Origin: Acetobacter musti
Lineage (GTDB): Bacteria > Pseudomonadota > Alphaproteobacteria > Acetobacterales > Acetobacteraceae
Length of the DNA stretch: 64,000 nucleotides
Direction of reading: 5' to 3'
NCBI RefSeq assembly: GCF_011516835.1
Contig: NZ_WOTB01000009.1
Coordinates: 1 to 64,000 of the forward strand
The notes below the pieces were generated by a model that was given only the letters and a program-made list of their open reading frames with translations, had not been told where the DNA came from and ran no database searches. The position numbers and the translations under genes are program-made. Shown one piece after another: positions 53,752 to 64,000 of the stretch; the stretch's first letter is position 1; each line of letters begins with the position of its first letter.

Positions 53752-54598
53752 TTCAGCATCTGCCGGCCGCCGGGATTCCGGGGGAACGGACCGGAGTGGT
53801 CCGGAAAAGGCATCCGGAAAGCCGGTCCTGACACGGAAATGCCGACGCAATGCGTTTATCGGCGTGGGAATCATCGTGCTGGCCGGAGGTGTGTTCGGCT
53901 GGCGGCAGAGTCAGTCTGACGCGCTGATGACGCGGATTCATCACGGGCTGGTCGTCTGTGCGACCGGTGCGGCGGCTGTGGCGACGCGGCCGCTTTCGCT
54001 GGCGACGGCCGCGCAGGCCGCGACGAGCACCACGGGCGTGACGCCGCCGGGAGCGGCGCCTGATCCGGCTGTCGCCAATGCGCCGTCGATGGTGGAGCTC
54101 GATGTCATGCAGGGGGCGGACGGTCAGCTGCTGGTTCGCGAGGGGGACAGGCCGCTCAGCGACGCACTGATGGCGATGCGTCGCAACCGGGGGCTGGTCA
54201 TGCTTTCCCTGCCCGATGCGACGGTGCAGAGTGTGGTGAAGGTGGTCCGCGCGACCGGGATGCGTCACCGCGTCATTCTGTCGGTGTCCGGCGAGACGGG
54301 AACGCGGGACGCGCTGAAGGCGGATCGCTCGATTATCGTGGCGATTCCGGTGACGTCGGTTCATGACGAGTATGTCGCGAGGCGTCTCGCGGGCGGTCAT
54401 CGGTTTGCGGCGTATCTGCCGTCCGACGCCTCCCCTGCCCTTTTCGCGCAGGCTCATCATGACGCGGCCGCCGTGATCGCCGACAGTCCGCATCTGTCTT
54501 CCGATCCGGCGCGTCTTCAGGCGTTCCTGAATCAGCCGGTGGACATTGTGGTTACGGATAATCCGGACCGGTTCGTGAAGCTTCTCGACGGAGACTGA
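53744..54598 (+). CDS. Membrane-anchored, degenerate GDPD-like protein
   Basis: The 284-residue protein has a basic N terminus and one transmembrane helix (AFIGVGIIVLAGGVFGW). The rest looks like part of a glycerophosphodiester phosphodiesterase barrel: MVELDVMQGADGQLLVREGD matches the ELDV...DG...V strand, and DIVVTDNPDRFVKLL matches the closing strand. The catalytic HRG and the His-Asp after the ELDV strand are missing (REGD replaces HD), so it should be inactive as an esterase. The ATG at 53744 lies 8 bp inside smc, implying coupling. The family call is my own reading and only moderate. Confidence 0.55.
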   Translation: MSDSASAGRRDSGGTDRSGPEKASGKPVLTRKCRRNAFIGVGIIVLAGGVFGWRQSQSDALMTRIHHGLVVCATGAAAVATRPLSLATAAQAATSTTGVTPPGAAPDPAVANAPSMVELDVMQGADGQLLVREGDRPLSDALMAMRRNRGLVMLSLPDATVQSVVKVVRATGMRHRVILSVSGETGTRDALKADRSIIVAIPVTSVHDEYVARRLAGGHRFAAYLPSDASPALFAQAHHDAAAVIADSPHLSSDPARLQAFLNQPVDIVVTDNPDRFVKLLDGD

Positions 54599-54912
54599 CG
54601 GGGGAGACTGACGGGCGGCCTCGTTTATGGCGGGGCGGAACGCGGGTCTGGTGGCGGGTGAGGCGGCTGCCGGGCTATGTTCGGGGCTTCGGGTTAAAGA
54701 TTGACGGAAATCTGGCGATTGCCGGGAGATCCGGCCTGTTGATAATTCCTGTTCAGTAACCAGGTCCAGGAAGCGTGGTCGTTGCCGCGTCCGGCAGAGC
54801 TTTGCCGGGATATACCTCCCTCCCGCAATGTACTGGAGGATGCCTCTGGTCAGAGGCCGGACATCTGGTCTGGCTGTGGGGTTTATGGCGGGTCTTCGTT
54901 GCCGGCTCGGTG
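54599..54912. other. Convergent intergenic region, nothing recognised
   Basis: This 314-bp gap lies between the convergent GDPD-like and glycerate kinase genes. It opens with a short direct repeat (GGGGAGACTGACGGG-like). I see no R1 or R2 element, no clear terminator and no gene. Confidence 0.5.
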
Positions 54913-56067
54913 TCAGAGAGGTTGTTCTCCGAGCATCGCGCCGAGCTTCAGTGTCATGGCGACGTTGCGGGCGGTGCGTCGCACGCTTTCGCCGGATTCG
55001 GTGAGGATATCCGCCAGAGTGCCGGGTCTCTGGACCGTCCCGAAGACGGCGTCGATGCCGGCCTCGCAGACTTTATCGACGCCGGCGCCGAGTGAGCCGG
55101 CGATGGCGATGACGGGCTTGCCGAGGCGTTTTGCGACGCGGGCGACGCCGACCGGTGTTTTGCCCCGGATGGTCTGGCCGTCCATCCGGCCTTCTCCAGT
55201 AATGACGAGGTCCGCGTCGGCGAGAATGGAGGCGAGGTCGAGGGCTTCCATGACGATATCGACGCCTGGCCGCATTTTTGCGTCCGTGAAGGCGAGGAGC
55301 GCGGCGCCGAGGCCGCCGGCCGCGCCTGCTCCGGGTATCGTGGCGATGTCTTTGTCGAGAACGGCGCTGATTCGGGCGGCGTAGCGGGACAGGGCGGCGT
55401 CAAGAATGTCGATATGGGCGGGGGTGGCGCCTTTCTGGGGACCGAAGATGGCGGAGGCGCCCTCCGGGCCGAGCAGGGGATTGTCCACGTCGCAGGCGAC
55501 TTCCAGCGTCACATCCGCCAGGCGGGGATCGAGATTCGTGATGTCGACCGTGGCGAGCCGGGCCAGGGGGGCGCCGCCGGGGCCGAGTTCCTGGCCGTCG
55601 GCGTCTTTCAGGGAGATGCCCAGGGCCTGGGCGAAGCCGGCGCCGCCGTCATTGGTGGCGCTTCCGCCGAGGCCGATGATGATATGACTGCAGCCGGCGT
55701 CGAGCGCGGCGAGGACGAGTTCGCCGACGCCCCGCGTTGTGGCGCTGAGCGGGTCGCGCTGGTCTTCGGGTACGAGCGCCAGGCCGGATGCGGCGGCCAT
55801 TTCGATGATGGCGGTCCGGCCGTCTCCGGTGATGCCGAAGAACGCCTCGACGGGCGTGTTCCGCGGGCCGGTGACGGTGCGGTTCACGACATGGCCGCCG
55901 GTTCCGGTCACGATGGCCTCGACGGTGCCTTCGCCGCCGTCTGCGGCGGGGAGTCTGATGTAATCCGCATTTGGGAAAACGGCGCTGAAACCGGCTCCGA
56001 TTTCGTCCGCGACCTGCAGGGCGGAGAGACTTTCCTTGAAGGAATCACAGACGATCGCGATTTTCAT
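54913..56067 (-). CDS. Glycerate kinase (GarK/GlxK type)
   Basis: The enzyme phosphorylates glycerate, usually to 2-phosphoglycerate in this family, feeding glycolysis. The 384-residue protein has the family start KIAIVCDSFKESLSALQVAD, then LPAADGGEGTVEAIV, the conserved GLGGSATNDGGAGFAQALG and LVITGEGRMDGQTIRGKTP. No signal peptide is seen. It is 28 bp downstream of an MFS transporter gene on the same strand, so the pair probably imports and activates a glycerate-yielding sugar acid. Confidence 0.93.
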   Translation of the reverse strand: MKIAIVCDSFKESLSALQVADEIGAGFSAVFPNADYIRLPAADGGEGTVEAIVTGTGGHVVNRTVTGPRNTPVEAFFGITGDGRTAIIEMAAASGLALVPEDQRDPLSATTRGVGELVLAALDAGCSHIIIGLGGSATNDGGAGFAQALGISLKDADGQELGPGGAPLARLATVDITNLDPRLADVTLEVACDVDNPLLGPEGASAIFGPQKGATPAHIDILDAALSRYAARISAVLDKDIATIPGAGAAGGLGAALLAFTDAKMRPGVDIVMEALDLASILADADLVITGEGRMDGQTIRGKTPVGVARVAKRLGKPVIAIAGSLGAGVDKVCEAGIDAVFGTVQRPGTLADILTESGESVRRTARNVAMTLKLGAMLGEQPL

Positions 56068-56095
56068 GAAAATCCTCCGTTGGGGGCGGTGCGGG

Positions 56096-57493
56096 TCATA
56101 GGGCGGCTCCGGGTTTCGGGCTGCACAATACGATGGCGATTCCGCCGGCCATGACAGCGGCGAGCAGAATCAGGGCGTAATCGGTGCTGCCTGTGGCCTG
56201 TCTGATCCATCCGACGATCCAGGGGCTGGCGAATCCGGCAATCTGGCCGGTTGAATTGATCAGGGCGAGGCCGCCGGCGGCGGCTTCGGCGCCGAGGAAT
56301 GACGAGGCCAGGGGCCAGAACATCGCGAGTCCGGTCAGAGCGCCGGAGGCGCCGAGCGAAAGGCCGAGCAGGGCGAGCGAGGGATGCTGGCCGAACGTTC
56401 CGTTCAGGGACGCCATGACCAGCCCCGTGGCGGCGAGCAGCATCGGACCGGCGAGGTGCCAGCGCCGTTCTCCGGTGCGGTCCGCGGAACGTCCGGTGGC
56501 GAGCATCACGAGGGCGGCGATGAGATAGGGGATGGCGCTGAGCCAGCCTATGGCCTGCATGTCAGAGCCGAAACTGGCCTGCACGATGGTCGGCAGCCAG
56601 AAACTGATCGCGTAGACTCCGCTCTGCACGCAGAAATAGACGAAGCCCATGGCCCAGATCCACGGGCTTCGCAGCGCCTGGGCGAAAGTCCCGGCTTTTC
56701 CGGGCTGCGTGCTCCGGCCGTCTTCGGCGAGCGCCGCCTGCATCGCGGCACGCTCCGGGGCGTTCAGCCAGGGAGCGCCTGCGACATCTTCGCTGAGCAG
56801 AAAGATCACGGCCAGGCCAAGGAGGATGGTGGGGATGCCCTGCAGCAGGAACAGCCATTGCCAGGCGGCGAGGCCGCTCTGTGTGTGTCCACCCTGAGCC
56901 GCGAAAGAGGACATGATCCAGCCGGAGAGCGGGCCGCCGATGACGCCGGAGAGCGGAATGGCGACCATGAAGAGAGCCATGACGCGGCCGCGCTGGCGTG
57001 AGGGGAACCAGCGGGTCAGATAGAGCACGAGCCCGGGGAAGAAACCGGCCTCGGCGGCTCCGGTCAGGAAGCGCAGGACATAGAATTCGCCGGCGTTGTG
57101 CACGAAGGCGAGACCGGCGGACAGCGCGCCCCATGTCACCATGATGGTGGCGATCCAGCGACGGGCGCCGAATTTTTCGAGCATCAGATTGCCGGGGACG
57201 CCGCAGGCGACGTAGCCGAGAAAGAAAATACCGGCGGCGAATCCGTATTGCCGGTCATTCAGGCCGAGCGCGTCGGCCATCTGCAGCTTTGCGAAGCCGA
57301 CATTGACCCGGTCAAGATAGTTGAACAGGTAGCAGATGAAGATGAACGGCACGATCCGGAAGACGGCCCGCCGGAAAAGGATGTCGGTCTGCTCCGCCGG
57401 GCGGTCACCCGGTGCGCTGGCACTGATGGCGGCGGCACTGGCGGCGACGCTGCTGGCACTTACGGCACTGGCAGCACTCCCGGTTTCTGACAT
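56096..57493 (-). CDS. MFS transporter, anion:cation symporter type (sugar acid/glycerate)
   Basis: This twelve-helix MFS protein of 465 residues has the anion:cation symporter signatures FIFICYLFNYLDRVNVGFAK and FFLGYVACGVPGNLMLEKFG with RFLTGAAEAGFFPGLVLYL. Members carry tartrate, glucarate, galactonate or glycerate. With glycerate kinase just downstream, glycerate or a sugar acid is likely. The first 35 residues are an Ser/Ala array (SAASAVSASSVAASAAAIS) encoded by short repeats and not part of the fold. The ATG at 57493 is the first with a sensible context; a frame 20 codons longer exists. Confidence 0.87.
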   Translation of the reverse strand: MSETGSAASAVSASSVAASAAAISASAPGDRPAEQTDILFRRAVFRIVPFIFICYLFNYLDRVNVGFAKLQMADALGLNDRQYGFAAGIFFLGYVACGVPGNLMLEKFGARRWIATIMVTWGALSAGLAFVHNAGEFYVLRFLTGAAEAGFFPGLVLYLTRWFPSRQRGRVMALFMVAIPLSGVIGGPLSGWIMSSFAAQGGHTQSGLAAWQWLFLLQGIPTILLGLAVIFLLSEDVAGAPWLNAPERAAMQAALAEDGRSTQPGKAGTFAQALRSPWIWAMGFVYFCVQSGVYAISFWLPTIVQASFGSDMQAIGWLSAIPYLIAALVMLATGRSADRTGERRWHLAGPMLLAATGLVMASLNGTFGQHPSLALLGLSLGASGALTGLAMFWPLASSFLGAEAAAGGLALINSTGQIAGFASPWIVGWIRQATGSTDYALILLAAVMAGGIAIVLCSPKPGAAL

Positions 57494-57793
57494 GGGTTGG
57501 TATCCAACTCTTCTTTTGTCAGGAACTCTCTCATTCCGCTGGCGGGATCGCAACCTCGCAAATCATTATTATGCGTTCTTCGCATGAACGTGTCCGGGCG
57601 TGTGCCGGATACGGAGCGCCAGGTCCTGATTACGGGCGGGCTGAACGAAAACAGGACCCGAAGGTCCTGTTCTGTGCGGTCTGTTCCGCGAAGCAGCATA
57701 TGGACTGCCGGAGAAGACGATCCGGTCTGGCCGGATCGGCCAGAGTCAGATCGTCTGGTCTTCTGATCCGGGACAGCATCCCGGATGGCGGTC
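57494..57793. other. Intergenic region with an inverted repeat after aarC
   Basis: No gene is supported. An 8-bp inverted repeat (ATCCGGGA at 57766-57773, TCCCGGAT at 57779-57786) begins eight bases beyond the aarC stop on the minus strand. It may terminate aarC, though no T run follows. The left part should carry the promoter of the MFS-glycerate kinase pair. Confidence 0.45.
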
Positions 57794-59685
<1,892 letters not shown>

Positions 59686-60462
59686 ATGTACGATGAAACA
59701 GACTTCCGCCGCAGGGTTGCTGGTCGCCGCATTCGCGTTGTGGGCGATGTTCATGGAGATCTTGAGGCATTCAGGCATGCGGCGGCGACGGATCGTTTCA
59801 TTGTGCAGCTTGGCGATCTTGTCGATTACGGGCCGGACAGCGCGGGTGCGCTGCGACTGATGGCGTCGATCCTCGATGAGGACCGGGGGCTGTTTCTGCT
59901 GGGCAATCATGACCGCAAGCTCGGGCGTGCCCTGATGGGCCGCAAGCTGCGCCGGGACGCGCCGCTTGAGGCCACGATCGGGCAGCTGATCGAGCCGGAA
60001 AATTCCGATGTTCTGGAGCGGGCGCTGCCGATGTTTCAGGAGGCGCCGACATGGCTGAAGCTGGGCCGGCGTATTTTCGTCCATGCCGCTTTTCACACCG
60101 GAATGCTGGCGGAGCCGTGTCATCTCGGTCTTGGCAGCGTCTCTCATCTTCTGTCCCGGGCTCTGTTCGGCGAGGTGACGGGAGCGACCCAGCCTGACGG
60201 GTATCCGGAGCGGCGCCTCAACTGGGTGGATCATATCCCTGCCGGGCATACTGTTTATTGCGGGCATGACCGGCGCTCGACGGACGGGCGGCCCTGGGTC
60301 CGGCATGGGCGGTCGGGCGGGACGGCGGTGTTTGTCGATACCGGCGCGGGCAAGGGCGGCCATCTGGCATGGATCGATCTGCCGGAGGAGCTTGCGGACG
60401 TTCCGGATTATCCGGCTCAGCCGACATCGGACTGGCCGACGCCCTCCCCCGCTCTGTCCTGA
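59686..60462 (+). CDS. Calcineurin-like metallophosphoesterase
   Basis: The 258-residue protein has all the metallophosphoesterase motifs: GDVHGDLEA (Asp21, His23), GDLVDYGPDS (Asp44), GNHDRK (Asn74, His75), IFVHAAFH and YCGHDRR. It resembles the PP1/ApaH-like bacterial serine/threonine or dinucleoside-polyphosphate phosphatases. The true substrate is unknown. It is the first plus-strand gene after the divergent region with aarC; the chorismate mutase gene follows 180 bp later. Confidence 0.88.
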   Translation: MYDETDFRRRVAGRRIRVVGDVHGDLEAFRHAAATDRFIVQLGDLVDYGPDSAGALRLMASILDEDRGLFLLGNHDRKLGRALMGRKLRRDAPLEATIGQLIEPENSDVLERALPMFQEAPTWLKLGRRIFVHAAFHTGMLAEPCHLGLGSVSHLLSRALFGEVTGATQPDGYPERRLNWVDHIPAGHTVYCGHDRRSTDGRPWVRHGRSGGTAVFVDTGAGKGGHLAWIDLPEELADVPDYPAQPTSDWPTPSPALS

Positions 60463-60641
60463 TTCCGGTTGCGGGCGTGTGGCTGCTGATGGAGATCAGG
60501 ACAGAGCGGGTCCGGCGGCTCCGCGTCCGGGCGTTTTGACACTGATGTTCACGACGTGGTGAATGGGTGTTCCCTGACTTCGCGGGGCAGAATGAGCACG
60601 CGATGATACGCAGTCGGGAGCACAGAACGGGATGGAGTGGC

Positions 60642-61028
60642 GTGACGGCTGATTCGCATGAAGAAACGCAGATAATGGCTGCCGGGGGCGGTGATCCCGT
60701 CGCGGAGCTTTCTGCGTTGCGGCAGAGCATCGACAATATTGATATGGCGCTGGTTGCGATGCTGGCGGAGCGGTTTCGCTGCACCAAGGCTGTCGGTGAG
60801 CTTAAGGCCCGTTATAAGATGCCGCCGGCTGATCCGGACAGGGAAGCGCGCCAGATCGCGCGGCTGCGTGAGCTGGCGAGGAACGCCAGGCTCGATCCTG
60901 ATTTTGCCGAGAAGTTTCTGAATTTCATTATTCGCGAGGTCATCCGTCATCATGAGGCCATTGCCCGTGATGACGCCGCCCATGCTGATGTGGCCCGTGA
61001 GAGTGCTGCTGTGGAAGCCCGGCCTTGA
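60642..61028 (+). CDS. Chorismate mutase (AroQ type)
   Basis: This enzyme converts chorismate to prephenate for phenylalanine and tyrosine. The 128-residue protein is a single all-helical AroQ domain: LSALRQSIDNIDMALVAMLA, then the substrate-binding KAVGELKARYKMPPADPDR and FLNFIIREVIRHHEAIA. The GTG at 60642 is chosen for its GGAG; an ATG at 60675 is also possible. No signal peptide is seen, so it is cytosolic. Its stop overlaps the start of sixA as TTGA. Confidence 0.92.
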   Translation: MTADSHEETQIMAAGGGDPVAELSALRQSIDNIDMALVAMLAERFRCTKAVGELKARYKMPPADPDREARQIARLRELARNARLDPDFAEKFLNFIIREVIRHHEAIARDDAAHADVARESAAVEARP

Positions 61029-61561
61029 AGCCTGTCGCGCATCGTCTGCTGCTGCTGCGTCATGCCGAGGCTCAGCCGGCGCCGGCCGGCGATCTGAGCA
61101 CGACGGCCGATCTTGCCCGCCCGCTGACCGATGAGGGGCACCGGCTGGCGCGGCAGCGGGGCGAGATGATGCGGAGAGCCGGCATTGTTCCGGATCTGGT
61201 TTTATGCAGTCCGGCTCTGCGCACGCGGCAGACCTATGCCGGCCTGCTGCCGTTCGGGCAGAATGCGCGGCCTGAGATCCGGATCGAGCCCACGCTTTAT
61301 CTGGCGGCGCCGGATGAACTGCTGGCGCGTCTGCGGGTGACGCCGGACGTGCTGCATACGGTTCTTCTGGTGGGTCATAATCCCGGTCTTCCGGCCCTTG
61401 CGCGGTATCTGAACGGTGTGGAGACGGCGCTCGAATCGGATTTCGGGCTGGGGACGCTGGCGTCGTTTCGTGTCGAGGTCGAGAAGCAGGAATCGATTGC
61501 GCTCGCGTGGAAGGGGCTCGGACCGAAAACAGCCTGGCTTGAGTCGTTCTCGCAAAATTGA
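61025..61561 (+). CDS. sixA: SixA-like histidine phosphatase
   Basis: The 178-residue protein belongs to the phosphoglycerate-mutase-like histidine phosphatases. The catalytic RHG-type motif is RLLLLRHAEAQPA (Arg12, His13), and the second His is in LLVGHNPGLPALA. E. coli SixA acts on phosphohistidine of phosphotransfer proteins. The TTG start overlaps the chorismate mutase stop (TTGA), implying coupling. Citrate synthase begins 150 bp downstream. I recall a gene of this kind beside citrate synthase in the Acetobacter aar locus, but I am not certain of its published name. Confidence 0.88.
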   Translation: MKPVAHRLLLLRHAEAQPAPAGDLSTTADLARPLTDEGHRLARQRGEMMRRAGIVPDLVLCSPALRTRQTYAGLLPFGQNARPEIRIEPTLYLAAPDELLARLRVTPDVLHTVLLVGHNPGLPALARYLNGVETALESDFGLGTLASFRVEVEKQESIALAWKGLGPKTAWLESFSQN

Positions 61562-61710
61562 GCCGAAAATCGCTCTGATCGGGTCGCCTCTCAACAAGGT
61601 GACGGGTTTGGGGGCCTTCAACGGCTTTCGGATTAACGCCCGATCAGAGACAAACGTCGGTGACGCCACCGTCGCAGGACGCGTGGTCAGATTGTTGCAG
61701 GAGTAACGCC

Positions 61711-63024
61711 ATGAGCGGGTCGCAGACAGCAGTGACGGGGAAATCCGCCAGCATCAAACTTGGGGACGGTTCGGCTGAGCTTCCAGTTCTCAGAGGAACG
61801 CTTGGTCCCGACGTTGTGGATATTCGTCGTATAACAGCCGATCTGGGCATTTTTACGTTCGATCCGGGTTACGGCGAGACGGCGTCGTGCGAGAGCAAAA
61901 TCACCTTTATTGATGGCGATAAGGGTGTGCTGCTGCACCGCGGGTATCCGATCGAGCAGCTGGCGGAGCAGGCGTCCTATCCGGAAGTCATCTATCTGCT
62001 GCTGAACGGTGAGCTGCCCAACAAGACGCAGTATGAAGCGTTTGTCAGCACGCTGACCAACCACACGCTGCTGCATGAGCAGATCCGGAATTTCTTCAAC
62101 GGCTATCGCCGTGACGCGCATCCGATGGCCATTCTGTGCGGCACGGTTGGCGCGCTGTCTGCGTTCTATCCGGATGCCAACGACATTTCCCGTCAGGAAA
62201 GCCGTGATCTGTCGGCGATGCGGCTGATCGCGAAGATTCCGACGATCGCTGCATGGGCGTATAAATACACGATCGGCGAGGCGTTCGTTTACCCGCGCAA
62301 TGACCTGAACTACGCCGAGAATTTCCTCTCGATGATGTTCGCGCGTCCGTCCGAGCCGTACAAGGTCAACCCGGTTCTGGCGCGGGCGATGAATCGCATC
62401 CTGATCCTGCATGCGGATCATGAGCAGAACGCCTCGACCTCGACGGTCCGTCTGGCCGGCTCGACGGGCGCCAATCCGTTTGCGTGTATCGCGGCGGGCA
62501 TTGCGGCGCTGTGGGGGCCTGCGCATGGCGGGGCGAACGAGGCCGTTCTGAAGATGCTGGCGAAGATCGGGTCCAAAGAGAATATTCCGGACTTCATCGC
62601 CAAGGTGAAGGACAAGAACAGCGGCGTGAAGCTGATGGGCTTCGGGCATCGTGTTTACAAGAACTTCGATCCGCGCGCGAAGATCATGCAGGCGACGTGT
62701 CACGAGGTTCTGAAAGAGCTGGGTATCAAGGACGATCCGCTGCTTGATCTGGCTGTCGAGCTTGAGAATATCGCGCTGAATGACGAATACTTCGTGAAGC
62801 GCAAGCTTTACCCGAATGTGGACTTCTATTCGGGCATCATTCTGAAGGCGATGGGTATTCCGACCAGCATGTTTACTGTGCTGTTCGCTGTTGCCCGGAC
62901 CACGGGCTGGGTGAGCCAGTGGAAGGAAATGATCGAGGAGCCGGGTCAGCGCATCAGCCGTCCGCGTCAGCTCTATATGGGCTATGACAGGCGCGACATG
63001 GTTCCGCTTGACCGCCGGTCCTGA
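61711..63024 (+). CDS. aarA: Citrate synthase (AarA)
   Basis: This enzyme condenses acetyl-CoA with oxaloacetate; in Acetobacter it is AarA, needed for acetic acid resistance. The 437-residue protein is a type II, E. coli-like citrate synthase with the catalytic residues His272 ([11 protein letters not shown]), His313 (GFGHRVYKN) and Asp371 ([14 protein letters not shown]), and the motif [15 protein letters not shown]. The ATG at 61711 follows CAGGAG. With aarC nearby, the enzymes draw acetate-derived acetyl-CoA into the modified citric acid cycle. Confidence 0.96.
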   Translation: MSGSQTAVTGKSASIKLGDGSAELPVLRGTLGPDVVDIRRITADLGIFTFDPGYGETASCESKITFIDGDKGVLLHRGYPIEQLAEQASYPEVIYLLLNGELPNKTQYEAFVSTLTNHTLLHEQIRNFFNGYRRDAHPMAILCGTVGALSAFYPDANDISRQESRDLSAMRLIAKIPTIAAWAYKYTIGEAFVYPRNDLNYAENFLSMMFARPSEPYKVNPVLARAMNRILILHADHEQNASTSTVRLAGSTGANPFACIAAGIAALWGPAHGGANEAVLKMLAKIGSKENIPDFIAKVKDKNSGVKLMGFGHRVYKNFDPRAKIMQATCHEVLKELGIKDDPLLDLAVELENIALNDEYFVKRKLYPNVDFYSGIILKAMGIPTSMFTVLFAVARTTGWVSQWKEMIEEPGQRISRPRQLYMGYDRRDMVPLDRRS

Positions 63025-63063
63025 TTTCTGACTGCCGGGGAGTTGTTTTCCGGTTTCCGGTAA

Positions 63064-63102
63064 CTTTCTCCGGGCGGCTTTTGTGAAGCGGTCCGGAGAA
63101 AG
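63064..63102 (+). terminator. Hairpin downstream of citrate synthase
   Basis: A 9-bp stem (CTTTCTCCG and CGGAGAAAG with a 21-nt loop that can pair further) begins about 40 nt after the stop. No T run follows, so termination is only probable. Confidence 0.45.
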
Positions 63103-63235
63103 GAGCGGAATCCCAGACAAGCGCAACGTGGTCCGGGTGTGACAGTTCCCCTGCCCTGCTTATGTGACGGATTGTCCGGTGCGATGTCCGGATGGTTTGT
63201 GACACGAAATATGTATTTTGCAGGCGGAAAACAGA

Positions 63236-63350
63236 GCGGGGCTCTGCCCTGCACCCGGAAGGGGTCGCAGACCCCTTCACCCCTTTGATTTTAATAAGAC
63301 GGGATCAAAGGGACTGCGTCCCTTTGTGGGGTTTGGGGCAAAGCCCTGAG
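63236..63350. repeat. R1 hairpin repeat, copy 4
   Basis: The complete symmetrical form has hairpins GGGGC/GCCCT, AGGGGTC/GACCCCT (from 63260), AAAGGGAC/GTCCCTTT (63307-63325) and GGGGC/GCCCT, with the AT-rich middle TTGATTTTAATAAGACGGG. It lies between convergent citrate synthase and a small minus-strand gene. Confidence 0.8.
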
Positions 63351-63391
63351 AAGTCACTGCACCTGTATATTTGCACAATATACAAACGCGT

Positions 63392-63419
63392 AAAAAAAAG
63401 CCCCGGTTTTTCCGGAGCC
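63392..63419 (-). terminator. Intrinsic terminator of the small minus-strand gene
   Basis: On the minus strand the stem GCTCCGG/CCGGGGC (one mismatch, 5-nt loop) is followed by eight T. It lies about 30 nt after the stop at 63448. Confidence 0.88.
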
Positions 63420-63447
63420 GTTTATTCGTTTGTCTGCTGTCGGCCTG

Positions 63448-63684
63448 TCAGGGACAGTCGCATCCAGAGGTCGGGCCGGGGTCTTTTTTGACGACGTGAT
63501 GATCGATCCACTCGGAAACGAGTCTCCGTGCCTCGTTCACGGACGATTCCGGATGGTGAATCCGATAAAGCGTCGTGCAGGCATTGAAGGCCGAGACATC
63601 ATTTGTCCCGACAAGCTTCAGTTCCTGATAGGCCGTAACGACAGCCCGTTCGCAATTCCGCGCAATCCGACTGGTTTCGACCAC
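63448..63684 (-). CDS. Small cytosolic protein, unknown function
   Basis: The 78-residue protein (start MVETSRIARNCERAVVTAYQ) is mainly helical by composition, with ACTTLYRIHHPESS and EARRLVSEWIDHHVV, and ends SGCDCP. The GTG start has GAGG about 10 nt before it, and a strong terminator follows, so it is a real transcription unit. I do not recognise a family. No signal peptide or membrane segment is seen. Confidence 0.6.
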   Translation of the reverse strand: MVETSRIARNCERAVVTAYQELKLVGTNDVSAFNACTTLYRIHHPESSVNEARRLVSEWIDHHVVKKDPGPTSGCDCP

Positions 63685-63835
63685 AGCAGGTTGTCCTCAA
63701 AGTGATAATCATTTGCAACTTCGGAGAGTGTAGCGGGTGTGGGGCCATGCGCGCAAGAGGCGAGCCCTGTTCACGGCGCTTATCTGTGCGTTTATCTGTT
63801 CACGTCCCGGACAGGAGATTTTACCGGAGGGGTCG

Positions 63836-64000
63836 CTAAAGGCTGAACCGTGCTCTCAGCACTGTTGCGACACGGCTGGCTTCATCAAGGGGCTGACGTG
63901 GCCAGGGAGAAAAATCGCCTTCGAAGACTCTGGCGTAGCCATTGGCGATCAGGGCGCGCGCCAGCCGGTTGCCTGCTCCGAAACGGTCGGGAGGTTCCCC
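63836..64000 (-). CDS. C-terminal end of an unidentified protein (partial)
   Basis: An open frame enters from the right end of the window and stops at TAG 63836. The visible 54 residues include AGNRLARALIANGYARVFEG and DFSPWPRQP. Codon use looks like real coding sequence. I cannot assign a family from this piece. Confidence 0.5.
   Translation of the reverse strand, partial: GEPPDRFGAGNRLARALIANGYARVFEGDFSPWPRQPLDEASRVATVLRARFSL

Overview
The window is GC-rich chromosomal DNA with no transposase, integrase island, CRISPR array, rRNA or tRNA that I could find. It looks like an acetic acid bacterium (Acetobacteraceae, Acetobacter/Gluconacetobacter/Komagataeibacter side). The best evidence is a 505-residue AarC-type succinyl-CoA:acetate CoA-transferase with its catalytic Glu at position 294, close to a 437-residue AarA-type citrate synthase. 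An AroK-AroB fusion, a 1516-residue SMC and an export-oriented oxidative operon agree with this. Genus is inference.

Layout. 0-4 kb: a NadQ-like regulator swollen by two repeat tracts, a beta-carbonic anhydrase and an exported EEP-family phosphoesterase. 3.9-12.7 kb, all on the minus strand: a peptide-ligase type cluster (DUF2126 transglutaminase, HEVGH metallopeptidase, circularly permuted ATP-grasp fused to alpha-E, small transglutaminase). 12.8-19.2 kb: Nudix protein, small membrane protein, MurJ, MFS, GNAT, nucleoside hydrolase. 19.5-25.6 kb: dihydroxyacetone kinase, PiT transporter, YajC, DUF815 ATPase. 26.0-30.1 kb: Tat-exported flavin amine oxidase, cytochrome c, exported RidA, then a Rieske oxygenase. 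30.1-38.5 kb: GNAT-MutT fusion, CinA-like protein, AccA, XerD, AroKB, OmpA, GtrA. 38.6-49 kb: AlaS, 8-oxoguanine deaminase, fasciclin lipoprotein, BamE-like lipoprotein, the EpmA/EpmB pair, a P-loop kinase, a DsbA-like protein. 49.2-54.6 kb: giant SMC and a catalytically degenerate GDPD-like protein. 54.9-57.5 kb: glycerate kinase and its likely transporter. 57.8-63.0 kb: aarC, metallophosphatase, chorismate mutase, SixA, citrate synthase. A partial gene runs off the right end.

The parts most worth following up are the predicted peptide-ligation/protease cluster and the predicted periplasmic amine oxidation operon (flavoprotein to cytochrome c, with imine clean-up by RidA). Two families of intergenic hairpin repeats are also notable: one has four copies (3.8, 41.3, 47.6 and 63.3 kb), the other two inverted copies around 19.4-23.7 kb. 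They sit mostly between convergent genes and probably act as two-way terminators. Short tandem duplications recur in and between unrelated genes, which suggests slippage-driven change. Start codons were chosen from Shine-Dalgarno spacing and family alignment; positions that remain uncertain are flagged.
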